Origin: F1-120-MAGs118 sp013360535
GTDB taxonomy: Bacteria; Planctomycetota; UBA1135; GCA-002686595
Length of the DNA: 64,000 nt
Direction: 5' to 3'
Assembly (NCBI GenBank): GCA_026647215.1
Contig: JAPKHC010000018.1
Location: forward strand, 62,001 to 126,000
Of the stretch, positions 46,443 to 53,886 are shown one piece after another. Position 1 is the first letter of the stretch. Every line of letters starts with the position of its first letter. The translations under genes and the position numbers were made by a program. The notes beneath the pieces are model-generated. The model worked only from the letters and a program-made list of their open reading frames with translations. It made no database searches and was not told the DNA's origin.

Positions 46443-47555
46443 ATGTCGAAGCTCGGCACGAATCCGGCGGTTTCGCGCGGGGAGTGCCGCGTGCTGTTCG
46501 CGTTCGACATCGCGCAGGCGATCGACCTCGAGGCGGCGGGGCGCGCCGTGCGCGGGGCGGCGACTCCGGGGCGGCTCGAGCGCACGCACCCGGCGCCCAG
46601 CTATTTCCAGTTCACGCCTCCGCCGCTGCGACTGGCGCTCGAAGCTCCGGCGCTGCAGGTCGGGCGCTGGAGGACGAAGCCACAGGTCGAGCTCGTGCTG
46701 TTCGACCTCGGCGCGGCGCTCGTGCTGCACGAGGTCGAGCTCGACGGAAGTCTGGCGGAGTGCGTCGAGCTCTCCTGTGCGCTCGCGAACGACGCGTCGC
46801 TCGCCATGGCCGCCAGAGCGCGTGTCGAGGAGTTGCTCGTCACGCTCACCCCGCACCTCACCAAGCCCGGCATCGCCGCGGAGGAGGAGGACTACTCGAT
46901 CTTCCGGTTGCCTTCGGCGGTGATGCAGGAGGACGCGGAGCGCTTCCTCGCGGAGCACGGGAACGCGCTCGCCGGAATCCTGCGCGCGGAGAAGCAGCCG
47001 CTCTCGCGCGAGGTCGCTCACGACGCGCTCTCGATCCGGCTGCAGTACGGGCCGACGGACCTGACGCTCGTCGACTGGCATGCGGCGGTCGTGATCGACG
47101 ACCAGCCCGAGGACGTGCTGCGCGTGCTCGAGTTCGCCAACGTGCAGCTGCTGGAGATGCGCTTCCTCGACGGGCAGCTCGACGTCGCGCTCGAGGACTC
47201 TGCGCGCATGCTGTCGCGGCGCCGCGGCCGCGAGTTGCTCGGCCCGTTCGCGTTGCGCCGCAACCTGCGGAGGCTCTCCGCGATGCAGCTCGAGGCCGCA
47301 TTCCTGTTCGAGCGCCTCGCCAACACGCTCAAGGTGTCCGGCGACCAGTTCCTCGCGCGGCTCCTGCGGCAGGCGTCGCTGCGTTTCCGCCTGCAGGAGT
47401 GGAACGACGCGGCGCAGCGCAAGCTCGCGGCGCTCGACAACGTCTACGACAAGCTGCACGACGACGCGTCGACCCTGCGGGCGGAGATCCTCGAGACGCT
47501 GATCGTGCTCCTGATCGTGTTCGAGATCGTGCTCTCGCTGGTCAGTCACGCCTGA
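46443..47555 (+). CDS. RMD1/YagE-family protein (DUF155)
   Basis: 370 residues. N-terminal part is mixed alpha/beta; the C-terminal half has the conserved helical DUF155 features (LANTLKVSGDQFLARL, LRLQEWND-type segment, KLAALDNVYDKLHDD) and a final membrane anchor (about 350-367, ETLIVLLIVFEIVL). Yeast and bacterial homologues are membrane-associated, and the molecular role is poorly known. The first 45 bases of the frame before ATG 46443 are not coding-like. It converges with the fusion gene downstream across an 81-bp gap. Confidence 0.83.
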   Translation: MSKLGTNPAVSRGECRVLFAFDIAQAIDLEAAGRAVRGAATPGRLERTHPAPSYFQFTPPPLRLALEAPALQVGRWRTKPQVELVLFDLGAALVLHEVELDGSLAECVELSCALANDASLAMAARARVEELLVTLTPHLTKPGIAAEEEDYSIFRLPSAVMQEDAERFLAEHGNALAGILRAEKQPLSREVAHDALSIRLQYGPTDLTLVDWHAAVVIDDQPEDVLRVLEFANVQLLEMRFLDGQLDVALEDSARMLSRRRGRELLGPFALRRNLRRLSAMQLEAAFLFERLANTLKVSGDQFLARLLRQASLRFRLQEWNDAAQRKLAALDNVYDKLHDDASTLRAEILETLIVLLIVFEIVLSLVSHA

Positions 47556-47636
47556 CGGGCGCCGGCGAGGCTTGTGCGGCGGGCCACGAGCAGACCGAGC
47601 ACGCGCACGAGTCGCTCGAGCGCCTCCCGCGGCGGA

Positions 47637-49160
47637 TCACCGAGGGTACTCGCTGCGGTAGCTCGTCCAGAAGCCGCGCCGATCGAGCGCCTGACCGAGC
47701 TCGAAGGCCTCGAGCCCCTTCGGCGGCAGCAGCGTCAGGATTCCCGGACACGCGGAACGCTCGGGCACGAGGCAGCGCAAGCCGTGCGGTTCCAAGGCCG
47801 CCCGCAGCCAGCTCGCGCTCGCGGCGATGCGCTCGAGACGCTCAGGCGTGCACTCGCGCACGGCCGCGGACAGCGCGTGCACGAGGTTCGAGGAGTGCGT
47901 GTGCGGAACGCTCGCGTGTTCGGCCCAGTGGCCGAGGTCGAGGTAGCCGGGCAGGCAATCGGGTCGCGAGATCGGCCGGTTCTCGTGGAACACGAGCGCG
48001 AGCCCGGGGAAGCCGCCGAGTCCCTTGCCGCTGGTCGCCGTCGCGAGATGCACGCCGCGCAGGTCGACGTCGACGGTGCCGAGCGAGCTCACGCAGTCGA
48101 CGCACGCACGCAGGCCGTGGGCGCGGGCGAGCGCGACCAGCTCGCGCAGCGGCTGCAGTCGCCCCGTCGAGGTCTCGTGGTGCACGAACCACACCCAACC
48201 GCTGCGTGGGAGCGCGGACATGGCCTGCGCGACTTGTGAGAGGTCGAATTCGTCGCCCCACGGGAGTGCGAGGTGCGCGAAATCGAGCCGCGCGCGTCGG
48301 GCATTCTCGGCGAGGCGCTCGCCGAACTCGCCGTTGGAAAGCACGAGCCCGCGCGAGCCGTCGAGCGAGAGTTGCGCCGCGACGACCTCGTTGCCGAGCG
48401 TCGCGGAGCCCAGCAGGACCTGCACGTCGTTCGCACGCGCCAGCCGCGCGAGGCGCGCCCGCAGTCCGGCGAGCTGCTCGACGAACTCCGCGCTGCGGTG
48501 CGAGATCGGCGGCGCCGCGAAGGCCTCACGCACGGCTGGCGAAGGCGTGATCGGCCCGGGCAGGAAGTTGAGCTCGTTGGGCTGGTCGAGGCGCGGCTCG
48601 AGCATCTCCTTCAGCGCCGGACTGTGCTGCGCGTTGTCGCAGAACTGATCGAGCGTGACGTACATCGGCTGGTACTCCGCGCCCGGAGTGCCGACGAGCT
48701 TGCCGAAGGGCGTGAAGCCCAGGTGCCTGTAGAGCTTGAGCTCGCGCGTCGTGCCCGAGATCACTCCGAGATCGAAGCCGCGTGCCAGCGCGTGGCGGAT
48801 GCCGTGCTCGAGCAACGCCGCGAACACGGCCGTGCGCCGGAACTCGCGCTCGACCGCCAGCAGCCGCACCTCGACGGGCACGTGCCCCGCGGGCAGGTGC
48901 CGGTCGAGGTCGGGCACCTTCGAATCGAGCGAGAACGGCCGCTGGCCACGCAGCGCCAGTGTCGCCACCACGCGGCTGCCCAGCCGACCGATGATGTACG
49001 TGTTCTCGCCGTGGAAACGGTCGACGAGCCGGCGCTCGGTATTGGGCGGATGTTGCGGGATCTCCTCGACGAACGTGCGGTAGTGCAGGCGCTGCACCTG
49101 CTCGAGCTCGTCAGGTTCCGAGGCGACCTTGAACACCAGCGCGGGCGTGGAAGCGGTCAT
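47637..49160 (-). CDS. Fusion: GNAT/FeeM-like N-acyltransferase + class V aminotransferase
   Basis: 507 residues. Residues 1-175 form a GNAT-like domain with an autoinducer-synthase/FeeM flavour: LHYRTFVEEIPQH at 25-37 and VEVRLLAVEREFRRTAVF at 96-113. Residues 190-507 are a fold-type I aminotransferase of class V: FLPGPITPSPAV at 199-210, SHRS at 220-223, D355 in VDCVSS and the PLP-binding K379 in TSGKG. The aminotransferase part resembles AEP-pyruvate/alanine-glyoxylate enzymes. The gene overlaps plsY by 4 bases, suggesting a shared lipid role, for example making or acylating an amino-lipid. No substrate is known to me for this fusion. Confidence 0.85.
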   Translation of the reverse strand: MTASTPALVFKVASEPDELEQVQRLHYRTFVEEIPQHPPNTERRLVDRFHGENTYIIGRLGSRVVATLALRGQRPFSLDSKVPDLDRHLPAGHVPVEVRLLAVEREFRRTAVFAALLEHGIRHALARGFDLGVISGTTRELKLYRHLGFTPFGKLVGTPGAEYQPMYVTLDQFCDNAQHSPALKEMLEPRLDQPNELNFLPGPITPSPAVREAFAAPPISHRSAEFVEQLAGLRARLARLARANDVQVLLGSATLGNEVVAAQLSLDGSRGLVLSNGEFGERLAENARRARLDFAHLALPWGDEFDLSQVAQAMSALPRSGWVWFVHHETSTGRLQPLRELVALARAHGLRACVDCVSSLGTVDVDLRGVHLATATSGKGLGGFPGLALVFHENRPISRPDCLPGYLDLGHWAEHASVPHTHSSNLVHALSAAVRECTPERLERIAASASWLRAALEPHGLRCLVPERSACPGILTLLPPKGLEAFELGQALDRRGFWTSYRSEYPR

Positions 49161-49753
49161 CGAGGATCTCCGCGAGGGGCCGGGGCGCGCGACGCATAGC
49201 CGATCACGTCGCGGTGCGCCCAGACGAGGATGACGAGAGCGAGTGTCGCGCCGACGAGCTCGACAGGACCGTCGCCGAAAACCACGGCGAACGTCGGCAG
49301 CAGGCACAGGCCGGTCAGGCCGGCGTGCACGAAGCGGCGTGTCCAGAGCCAGGCGAGGACCGTGAAGGCCGCGATCGGGAGGAGCGCGAGCGGGGCGAGC
49401 ACGAGCCACGCTCCCAGCAGCGGTGCGACGCCCTTTCCGCCTCGGAAGCGCAGTTGCGCGGGCCACACGTGGCCGGCGAGGACGGCGAGGGCGCAAGTGT
49501 GCTCGACGAGCGCGCCCTGTTCGAAGTGGCGGGCGGCGAGCACCACGAGCGCGGCCTTGCTGGCGTCGAGCAGCAGCGTGAGGACAAATCCCGCGCGGCC
49601 GAGGATCCGCCCGACGTTGGTCGCCCCCGTCGCGCCGCTGCCCTGCTCGCGCACGTCGATTCCGGTGCGCCAGCGAACGAGCCAGTACCCGGCGGAGAAA
49701 CCACCGACGAGATAACTCGCAACCGCGAGCGAAAGTGCAGGGATCCAGCTCAC
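49157..49753 (-). CDS. plsY: Glycerol-3-phosphate acyltransferase PlsY
   Basis: 198 residues, standard length, five or so membrane segments. The three family motifs are visible: SYLVGGFSAGYWLVRW near the N-terminus, GSGATGATNVGR (usually GSGNxGATN) and RFRGGKGVAPLLG. PlsY transfers acyl groups from acyl-phosphate to glycerol 3-phosphate at the inner membrane, the first step of phospholipid synthesis. GTG 49753 gives the family N-terminus. The downstream fusion gene overlaps its stop. A plsX gene is not in the window. Confidence 0.92.
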   Translation of the reverse strand: MSWIPALSLAVASYLVGGFSAGYWLVRWRTGIDVREQGSGATGATNVGRILGRAGFVLTLLLDASKAALVVLAARHFEQGALVEHTCALAVLAGHVWPAQLRFRGGKGVAPLLGAWLVLAPLALLPIAAFTVLAWLWTRRFVHAGLTGLCLLPTFAVVFGDGPVELVGATLALVILVWAHRDVIGYASRAPAPRGDPR

Positions 49754-49766
49754 TCGATGGCCGCCG

Positions 49767-49772
49767 ATGCTA
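49767..49772 (-). promoter_or_regulatory. Candidate -10 element (TAGCAT) for plsY
   Basis: On the minus strand TAGCAT ends 13 bases before GTG 49753. No Shine-Dalgarno or clear -35 is seen. Confidence 0.35.
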
Positions 49773-49878
49773 ACGACGCCGCGGGAAAGGCTCGATTCGC
49801 ACTTCTTGTCAGTCGAATCTGCGCCACGAATCGAAGCCGGGCCGGCACAGCGTCTGGCGGGCCCGCGGAGGGGCTCGC

Positions 49879-49884
49879 TACCGT
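49879..49884 (+). promoter_or_regulatory. Candidate -10 element (TACCGT) for the M14 peptidase gene
   Basis: TACCGT ends 7 bases before GTG 49892, giving a leaderless geometry; a GGAGGGG at 49867-49873 would instead suit GTG 49883. The two options differ by three codons. Confidence 0.3.
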
Positions 49885-49891
49885 GAGGCGC

Positions 49892-52324
49892 GTGAAGAGC
49901 TACCCCCTCGTGTCGCTGATTCTTCCGCTGTTCGCCGGACTTGCGCTCGCGCAGAAGCCACCGACGCCGGCGGAGCACCTCGGCCGGCCCGTGGCGGGCG
50001 ATTTCACGCTGGCGGACTGGAATGAGGTCTCGAGCTACTACCGCGCGCTCGACGCGGCGAGCCTGCGCGTGCAGGTCGACGTGCTCGGGGCCACGACCGA
50101 AGGGCGTGAGTTCCTCGCGGCGGTCGTGACTTCGGAGGCCAACCTCGCGCGGCTGGCGCAGATCCAGGCCGACGCGCGGCGCGTCGCGGATCCGCGTGGC
50201 CTCGCCCCGGCGGAGCGTGCGGCGCTCGTCGAGCGCGCCGTTCCGGTGCTCGTGATCTCGATCGCGATGCACTCGACGGAGACCGCGGCGCCGCAGTTCG
50301 GGATGGAGATCGCGCACGAGCTCGCGACGAGCGAGGCCGAGCCATGGAAGAGCGCGCGCGAGCGGCTCGTCACGGTCGTGATCCCCTGCACGAATCCCGA
50401 CGGCCTCGACCACGTGTGCGACTGGTACCGCAGCGTCGTCGGCACTCCGTTCGAGAACTCCGGCCTGCCGAAGCTCTACCAGTACTACACCGGCCACGAC
50501 AACAACCGCGACTGGTTCGCGCTGACGCAGGCCGAGACGCGCCACGTGACGCGGCTCCTGTACGAGACGTGGAACCCGCAGGTCTACTGGGACGTCCACC
50601 AGCAGGGCCAGCTCGCGGAGCGCCTGTTCGTGCCGCCCTTCCGCGATCCGCTCAATCCCAACCTCGATCCGACGGTGATGACGAGCATCAACCTGCTCGG
50701 CACGCGCGCGTTGCACGACCTGACGCGCGAGGGCTTCAGCGGCGTCGCGACCGGCGTGACGTTCGACCAGTGGTGGAACGGTGGCAACCGCAACGTTCCG
50801 GTGCGCCACAACATCATCGGCCTCCTGACCGAGGCCGCGTCGGTCAACCTCGCGAGCCCCGTTTTCCTCGAGCGTTCTCGGCTGCGCGCGCCCGGTGGCA
50901 AGGGCGAGTACGCACCGAGCGTGAACTTCCCGATGCCTTGGCCGGGCGGCTGGTGGCGGTTGCGCGACATCGTCGACTACGAGCTCGCGTTCGGGCGTTC
51001 GCTCCTGCGCAGCCTCGCCGCGGAGCCGCGGCAGTGGATCGAGAACAAGCTCGCCGCTGGGGAGCGCGCCCTGCGGCTCGGTCGTGAGGAAGCGCCGCGC
51101 GCATGGGTGATTCCGGCGACGACGCCCGACCGCGGTGCCGCGCGTCGGCTCGTCGAGACGCTGCTGCTCGGCGGCGTCGAGGTGAGCGTCGCGCAGGCGG
51201 AGTTCACGGTCGACGGCCGCAGCCATCCGAAGGGTTCGCTCGTGATCCTGCGCGAGCAGCCCTACGGCCAGCACGTGAAGGATCTCTTCGAGGTGCAGCG
51301 CTATCCGGAAGGCGAGCCGCCCTACGACGTCGCGGGCTGGACGTTGCCGCTGCTCTTCGGAGTGCAGCGCGTCGAATGTGTCGAGCGGCCCGAGGTCGCG
51401 CTCGTGCGCCTGAAGAACGCCGCCGAAGTGGAAGCTGCGCTCGGAGAGCGGCTCGAGAAGCGCTGGTCGCTCGTCGAGAGCGAGAGCTGGACACGGACGT
51501 TCACGGAGCTGGGTGCGGGCAAGGCGCTCGCCTACTCGCGCCGCGATGGAGCGATCGTGAGCGATGCGGCGGACAATCCCGTGTTGCTCAGGCTCGCGAA
51601 GCTGCCGCGCGTCGGCCTGTACACGCCGCAGTCGGGCTCGATGGACGAAGGCTGGATGCGTTGGGTGTTCGACACGTGGAAGCTGCCGTACGTGCGCGTG
51701 CGCAACGAGGCGCTGCGCGCCGGTCGGCTGGGCGAGTGGCTCGATGTGCTCGTGATTCCCGACGTTTCCGCGGGTGTGCTCGACGCGGGACGCGCGCCGG
51801 GCTCGGCGCCGAGCGAGCTCGTCGGCGGGCTCGCGCCGGAAGGTGCGGCGGCGATCGAGGAGTTCGTGCGCGCCGGCGGGCGGCTCGTCACCGTCGGCTC
51901 CTCGAGCCAGTGGGCGATCGACCTGTTCGAGCTGCCGCTCGCCAACGTCGCGAAGGAGAAGGCCAAGGATGGTGAGCAGGGCTTCTCGTGCCCGGGCAGC
52001 GTGCTGCGGACCCTGCCCGGCGAGCACGCGCTCACCGCGGGCCTGCCCGAGTCGGTGGCCGTGTTCTTCTCCGATTCCGCCGCGTGGAAGCTCGAGAAGG
52101 ACGAAATGAAGCGCTGCGAGGTGCTGCTGCGTTACGCGCCGACGCAGCTCCTGCTCTCGGGTTGGATCCGCAGCTCCACGACGATCGAGGACCGCGCCGC
52201 GTGGGTGCGCGCGAGCCACGGCGACGGCGTCGCGCACCTGTTCGCGTTCAGCCCGCACTATCGCGGCTGGTCGCAGCAGAGCTTCGGACTGCTCTTCCGC
52301 GCCATCCTGCTCGAGCCGCGCTGA
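49892..52324 (+). CDS. Secreted M14-family zinc carboxypeptidase with C-terminal amidotransferase-like domain
   Basis: 810 residues. Signal peptide MKSYPLVSLILPLFAGLALA. The M14 zinc motif is H127-S-T-E130, with the third ligand H236 in YWDVHQQG and the downstream catalytic-type Glu in IGLLTEAASVN. From about residue 560 a Rossmann-like class I amidotransferase-type domain follows (RVGLYTPQSG, DVLVIPDVSAG, FVRAGGRLVTVGSSS) without an evident catalytic Cys. This long M14 architecture is known in secreted peptidases of several phyla. The start may be GTG 49883 instead. Its stop overlaps the lipoprotein start by one base (TGATG). Confidence 0.87.
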   Translation: MKSYPLVSLILPLFAGLALAQKPPTPAEHLGRPVAGDFTLADWNEVSSYYRALDAASLRVQVDVLGATTEGREFLAAVVTSEANLARLAQIQADARRVADPRGLAPAERAALVERAVPVLVISIAMHSTETAAPQFGMEIAHELATSEAEPWKSARERLVTVVIPCTNPDGLDHVCDWYRSVVGTPFENSGLPKLYQYYTGHDNNRDWFALTQAETRHVTRLLYETWNPQVYWDVHQQGQLAERLFVPPFRDPLNPNLDPTVMTSINLLGTRALHDLTREGFSGVATGVTFDQWWNGGNRNVPVRHNIIGLLTEAASVNLASPVFLERSRLRAPGGKGEYAPSVNFPMPWPGGWWRLRDIVDYELAFGRSLLRSLAAEPRQWIENKLAAGERALRLGREEAPRAWVIPATTPDRGAARRLVETLLLGGVEVSVAQAEFTVDGRSHPKGSLVILREQPYGQHVKDLFEVQRYPEGEPPYDVAGWTLPLLFGVQRVECVERPEVALVRLKNAAEVEAALGERLEKRWSLVESESWTRTFTELGAGKALAYSRRDGAIVSDAADNPVLLRLAKLPRVGLYTPQSGSMDEGWMRWVFDTWKLPYVRVRNEALRAGRLGEWLDVLVIPDVSAGVLDAGRAPGSAPSELVGGLAPEGAAAIEEFVRAGGRLVTVGSSSQWAIDLFELPLANVAKEKAKDGEQGFSCPGSVLRTLPGEHALTAGLPESVAVFFSDSAAWKLEKDEMKRCEVLLRYAPTQLLLSGWIRSSTTIEDRAAWVRASHGDGVAHLFAFSPHYRGWSQQSFGLLFRAILLEPR

Positions 52325-52902
52325 TGCGAGCGGCTTTGTTCCTGTCGCTCGTCGCGCTCTCCGCCTGCGCGCCGGATTTTCGGCCCGCAGCGCGGCAGCT
52401 GGGCGCCGGCCTCGAGTCGCGGGAGCCGTTCGTGCAGCGTCGGGCCTCGTACTTCGACAGCGAGGCGACGCGCCTGCGGCGCGAGTGGAGCTACGAGGTG
52501 CTCGCCAACGGCGTGCAGCGTCCGCACGGCCGCGACGTGCAGAACTACTCCGACGGAACGCGTGAGTACGAGCGCGAGTTCCTGCACGGCGAGCCGACCG
52601 GGCGCTGGCGCTCCTGGTGGCCGGACGGCAAGCCGCGCATGGAGGCCGAGTACGGCACGAAGGAGCCGCGGCCGATGCGCTGGTGGCACGCGACGGGCGA
52701 ACTCGAGGCCGAAGGGCTCGCGCTCAACGGCGTAAAGACCGGCCCGTGGCGCCACCAACGCGCCGACGGCACGCTCGAAGCCGAGGGCGAGTACGTCGCC
52801 GGGCAGCGCGCGGGCAACTGGACCTTGTACGACGAGCGCGGCCAGCTCGGCGAGCGCGTCGAGTTCCGCCGCGGCGTGCGCGTGAGGCGGCTCGAAGACT
52901 AG
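52324..52902 (+). CDS. Lipoprotein with MORN-variant repeats
   Basis: 192 residues. Lipobox LSAC gives a modified C15. The body has three to four repeats of the MORN_2 type found in toxin-antitoxin-associated and surface proteins: NYSDGTREYEREFLHGEPTG, WWPDGKPRMEAEYG, HATGELEAEGLALNGVKTG and RADGTLEAEGEYVAGQRAG. Probably an envelope protein; function unknown. It is coupled to the M14 gene and its stop codon overlaps the stop of the convergent gene at 52899. Confidence 0.8.
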   Translation: MRAALFLSLVALSACAPDFRPAARQLGAGLESREPFVQRRASYFDSEATRLRREWSYEVLANGVQRPHGRDVQNYSDGTREYEREFLHGEPTGRWRSWWPDGKPRMEAEYGTKEPRPMRWWHATGELEAEGLALNGVKTGPWRHQRADGTLEAEGEYVAGQRAGNWTLYDERGQLGERVEFRRGVRVRRLED

Positions 52903-53639
52903 AAACGCACGGAAAACCCGGCCGTCGCGAACCATGCCGGTGCGGTGTCGCCGAGCGCGCGGTCGAGCGAGATGTCGAGCTGCATGGAACTTCCCAGCGT
53001 GCGCGTGAAGCCCAAGCCCGCGAACAACGGATCCGGTCCGCCGTCGAGCGACGGCTGGGCGACGAGCTCGACGTAGCCGCCCGTCTCGACGGACAGCGCC
53101 TTCGATGCCAGCAGGCCGAGCAGCGCCGACTCCGTCGAGTGACCGTCGCGGTCCTCGACACGCGACCAACCGAGCACGACCTTGCCCGTCAGCGTCTCGC
53201 CGAGCGGAGCGTCGGCGACGAGCGCGAGGAACGAACCGGGGCCACCGTTGCCGAGAGGTGTGGAAGCCGTCGGCAGCGTGAAGCTCGCGAGCAAGGCGAT
53301 CGGGCCGCGCTCGGAGAGCGCGAGCTTCGCGCCGAGCTCGAGGTCGGTCGGGCCGAGCTTGCTGCCTTCGAGCGCGAGCGGAAGCCCGCCGAGTCGCAGC
53401 TCGAGTCCATCGACGACCCCGGCGCGAACTTGCACTCCGAGCGCGCTCCGCCAGCGGGAAGGCTCTTGCGTGCGCGGAGCGGTCACCTGCGGCAGCGCGA
53501 GCTCGAGCTGAGTCGAACCGACGGGCACCACGCTCGCCGCGTAGAGCAGGCCCGGGCGATCGGTGGAGATGGGGGAGGTCCCCGGTGCGCTCGAGGCACA
53601 AGCGGCGAACAACGGCAGCAAGAAGAGCGGGATGCGCAT
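52899..53639 (-). CDS. Predicted lipoprotein / outer-membrane beta-barrel-like protein
   Basis: 246 residues. N-terminal LFAACAS gives a lipobox with C14 (a signal peptidase I site is the alternative). The rest is made of alternating short beta-strands with Gly/aromatic turns and ends in SVRF, a Phe-terminated strand as in outer-membrane barrels. The layout resembles the phenol-degradation MetA/DUF3187-type transporter-like barrels. It is divergent from the kdp operon; no functional tie is evident. Confidence 0.75.
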   Translation of the reverse strand: MRIPLFLLPLFAACASSAPGTSPISTDRPGLLYAASVVPVGSTQLELALPQVTAPRTQEPSRWRSALGVQVRAGVVDGLELRLGGLPLALEGSKLGPTDLELGAKLALSERGPIALLASFTLPTASTPLGNGGPGSFLALVADAPLGETLTGKVVLGWSRVEDRDGHSTESALLGLLASKALSVETGGYVELVAQPSLDGGPDPLFAGLGFTRTLGSSMQLDISLDRALGDTAPAWFATAGFSVRF

Positions 53640-53710
53640 GGGGACAGAGTGGGACGCGATCGCGGCAGGTTCTCGCTTGCGAGCGTCGCCGCAGCGCGGA
53701 TCGCCTTCGA

Positions 53711-53745
53711 TTTAGCGGCTCCTTAGCGCACTCCGGATCTAGCGT
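53711..53745 (+). promoter_or_regulatory. Candidate kdp promoter with direct-repeat operator
   Basis: TTTAGCG (53711-53717) and CTTAGCG (53722-53728) are direct repeats with an 11-base period, one helical turn, as expected for a dimer of an OmpR/KdpE-type regulator. A third copy, TAGCGT at 53740-53745, is a good -10 hexamer. The repeats occupy the -35 zone, which has no TTGACA-like sequence, fitting an activator-dependent promoter. Confidence 0.45.
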
Positions 53746-53764
53746 TCCACGAAGAAAGGCAGTG

Positions 53765-53785
53765 GCCGGGCGCGAGGTGCCCGGC
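53765..53785 (+). promoter_or_regulatory. Hairpin presenting the kdpF ribosome-binding site in its loop
   Basis: GCCGGGC and GCCCGGC form a perfect 7-bp stem with the 7-base loop GCGAGGT. The loop holds the only Shine-Dalgarno-like sequence (GAGG), 10 bases before ATG 53788. This could expose or limit ribosome access to kdpF. Confidence 0.4.
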
Positions 53786-53787
53786 AC

Positions 53788-53886
53788 ATGCGCATGTCGC
53801 TCCTCCACATTCTCGTCGCCGCCCTCGCCGTGGGCTTGCTCGCCTACCTCGTCGTGGCCCTGTTGCATCCGGAGCAGTTCGAATGA
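53788..53886 (+). CDS. kdpF: KdpF, small subunit of the Kdp potassium ATPase
   Basis: 32 residues, one membrane helix (LHILVAALAVGLLAYLVVALL) and a short polar tail HPEQFE, as in known KdpF peptides of about 29 residues. It stabilises the KdpABC complex in the inner membrane. The stop overlaps the kdpA ATG (ATGA). A second in-frame ATG two codons in (53794) is an alternative start. Confidence 0.9.
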   Translation: MRMSLLHILVAALAVGLLAYLVVALLHPEQFE

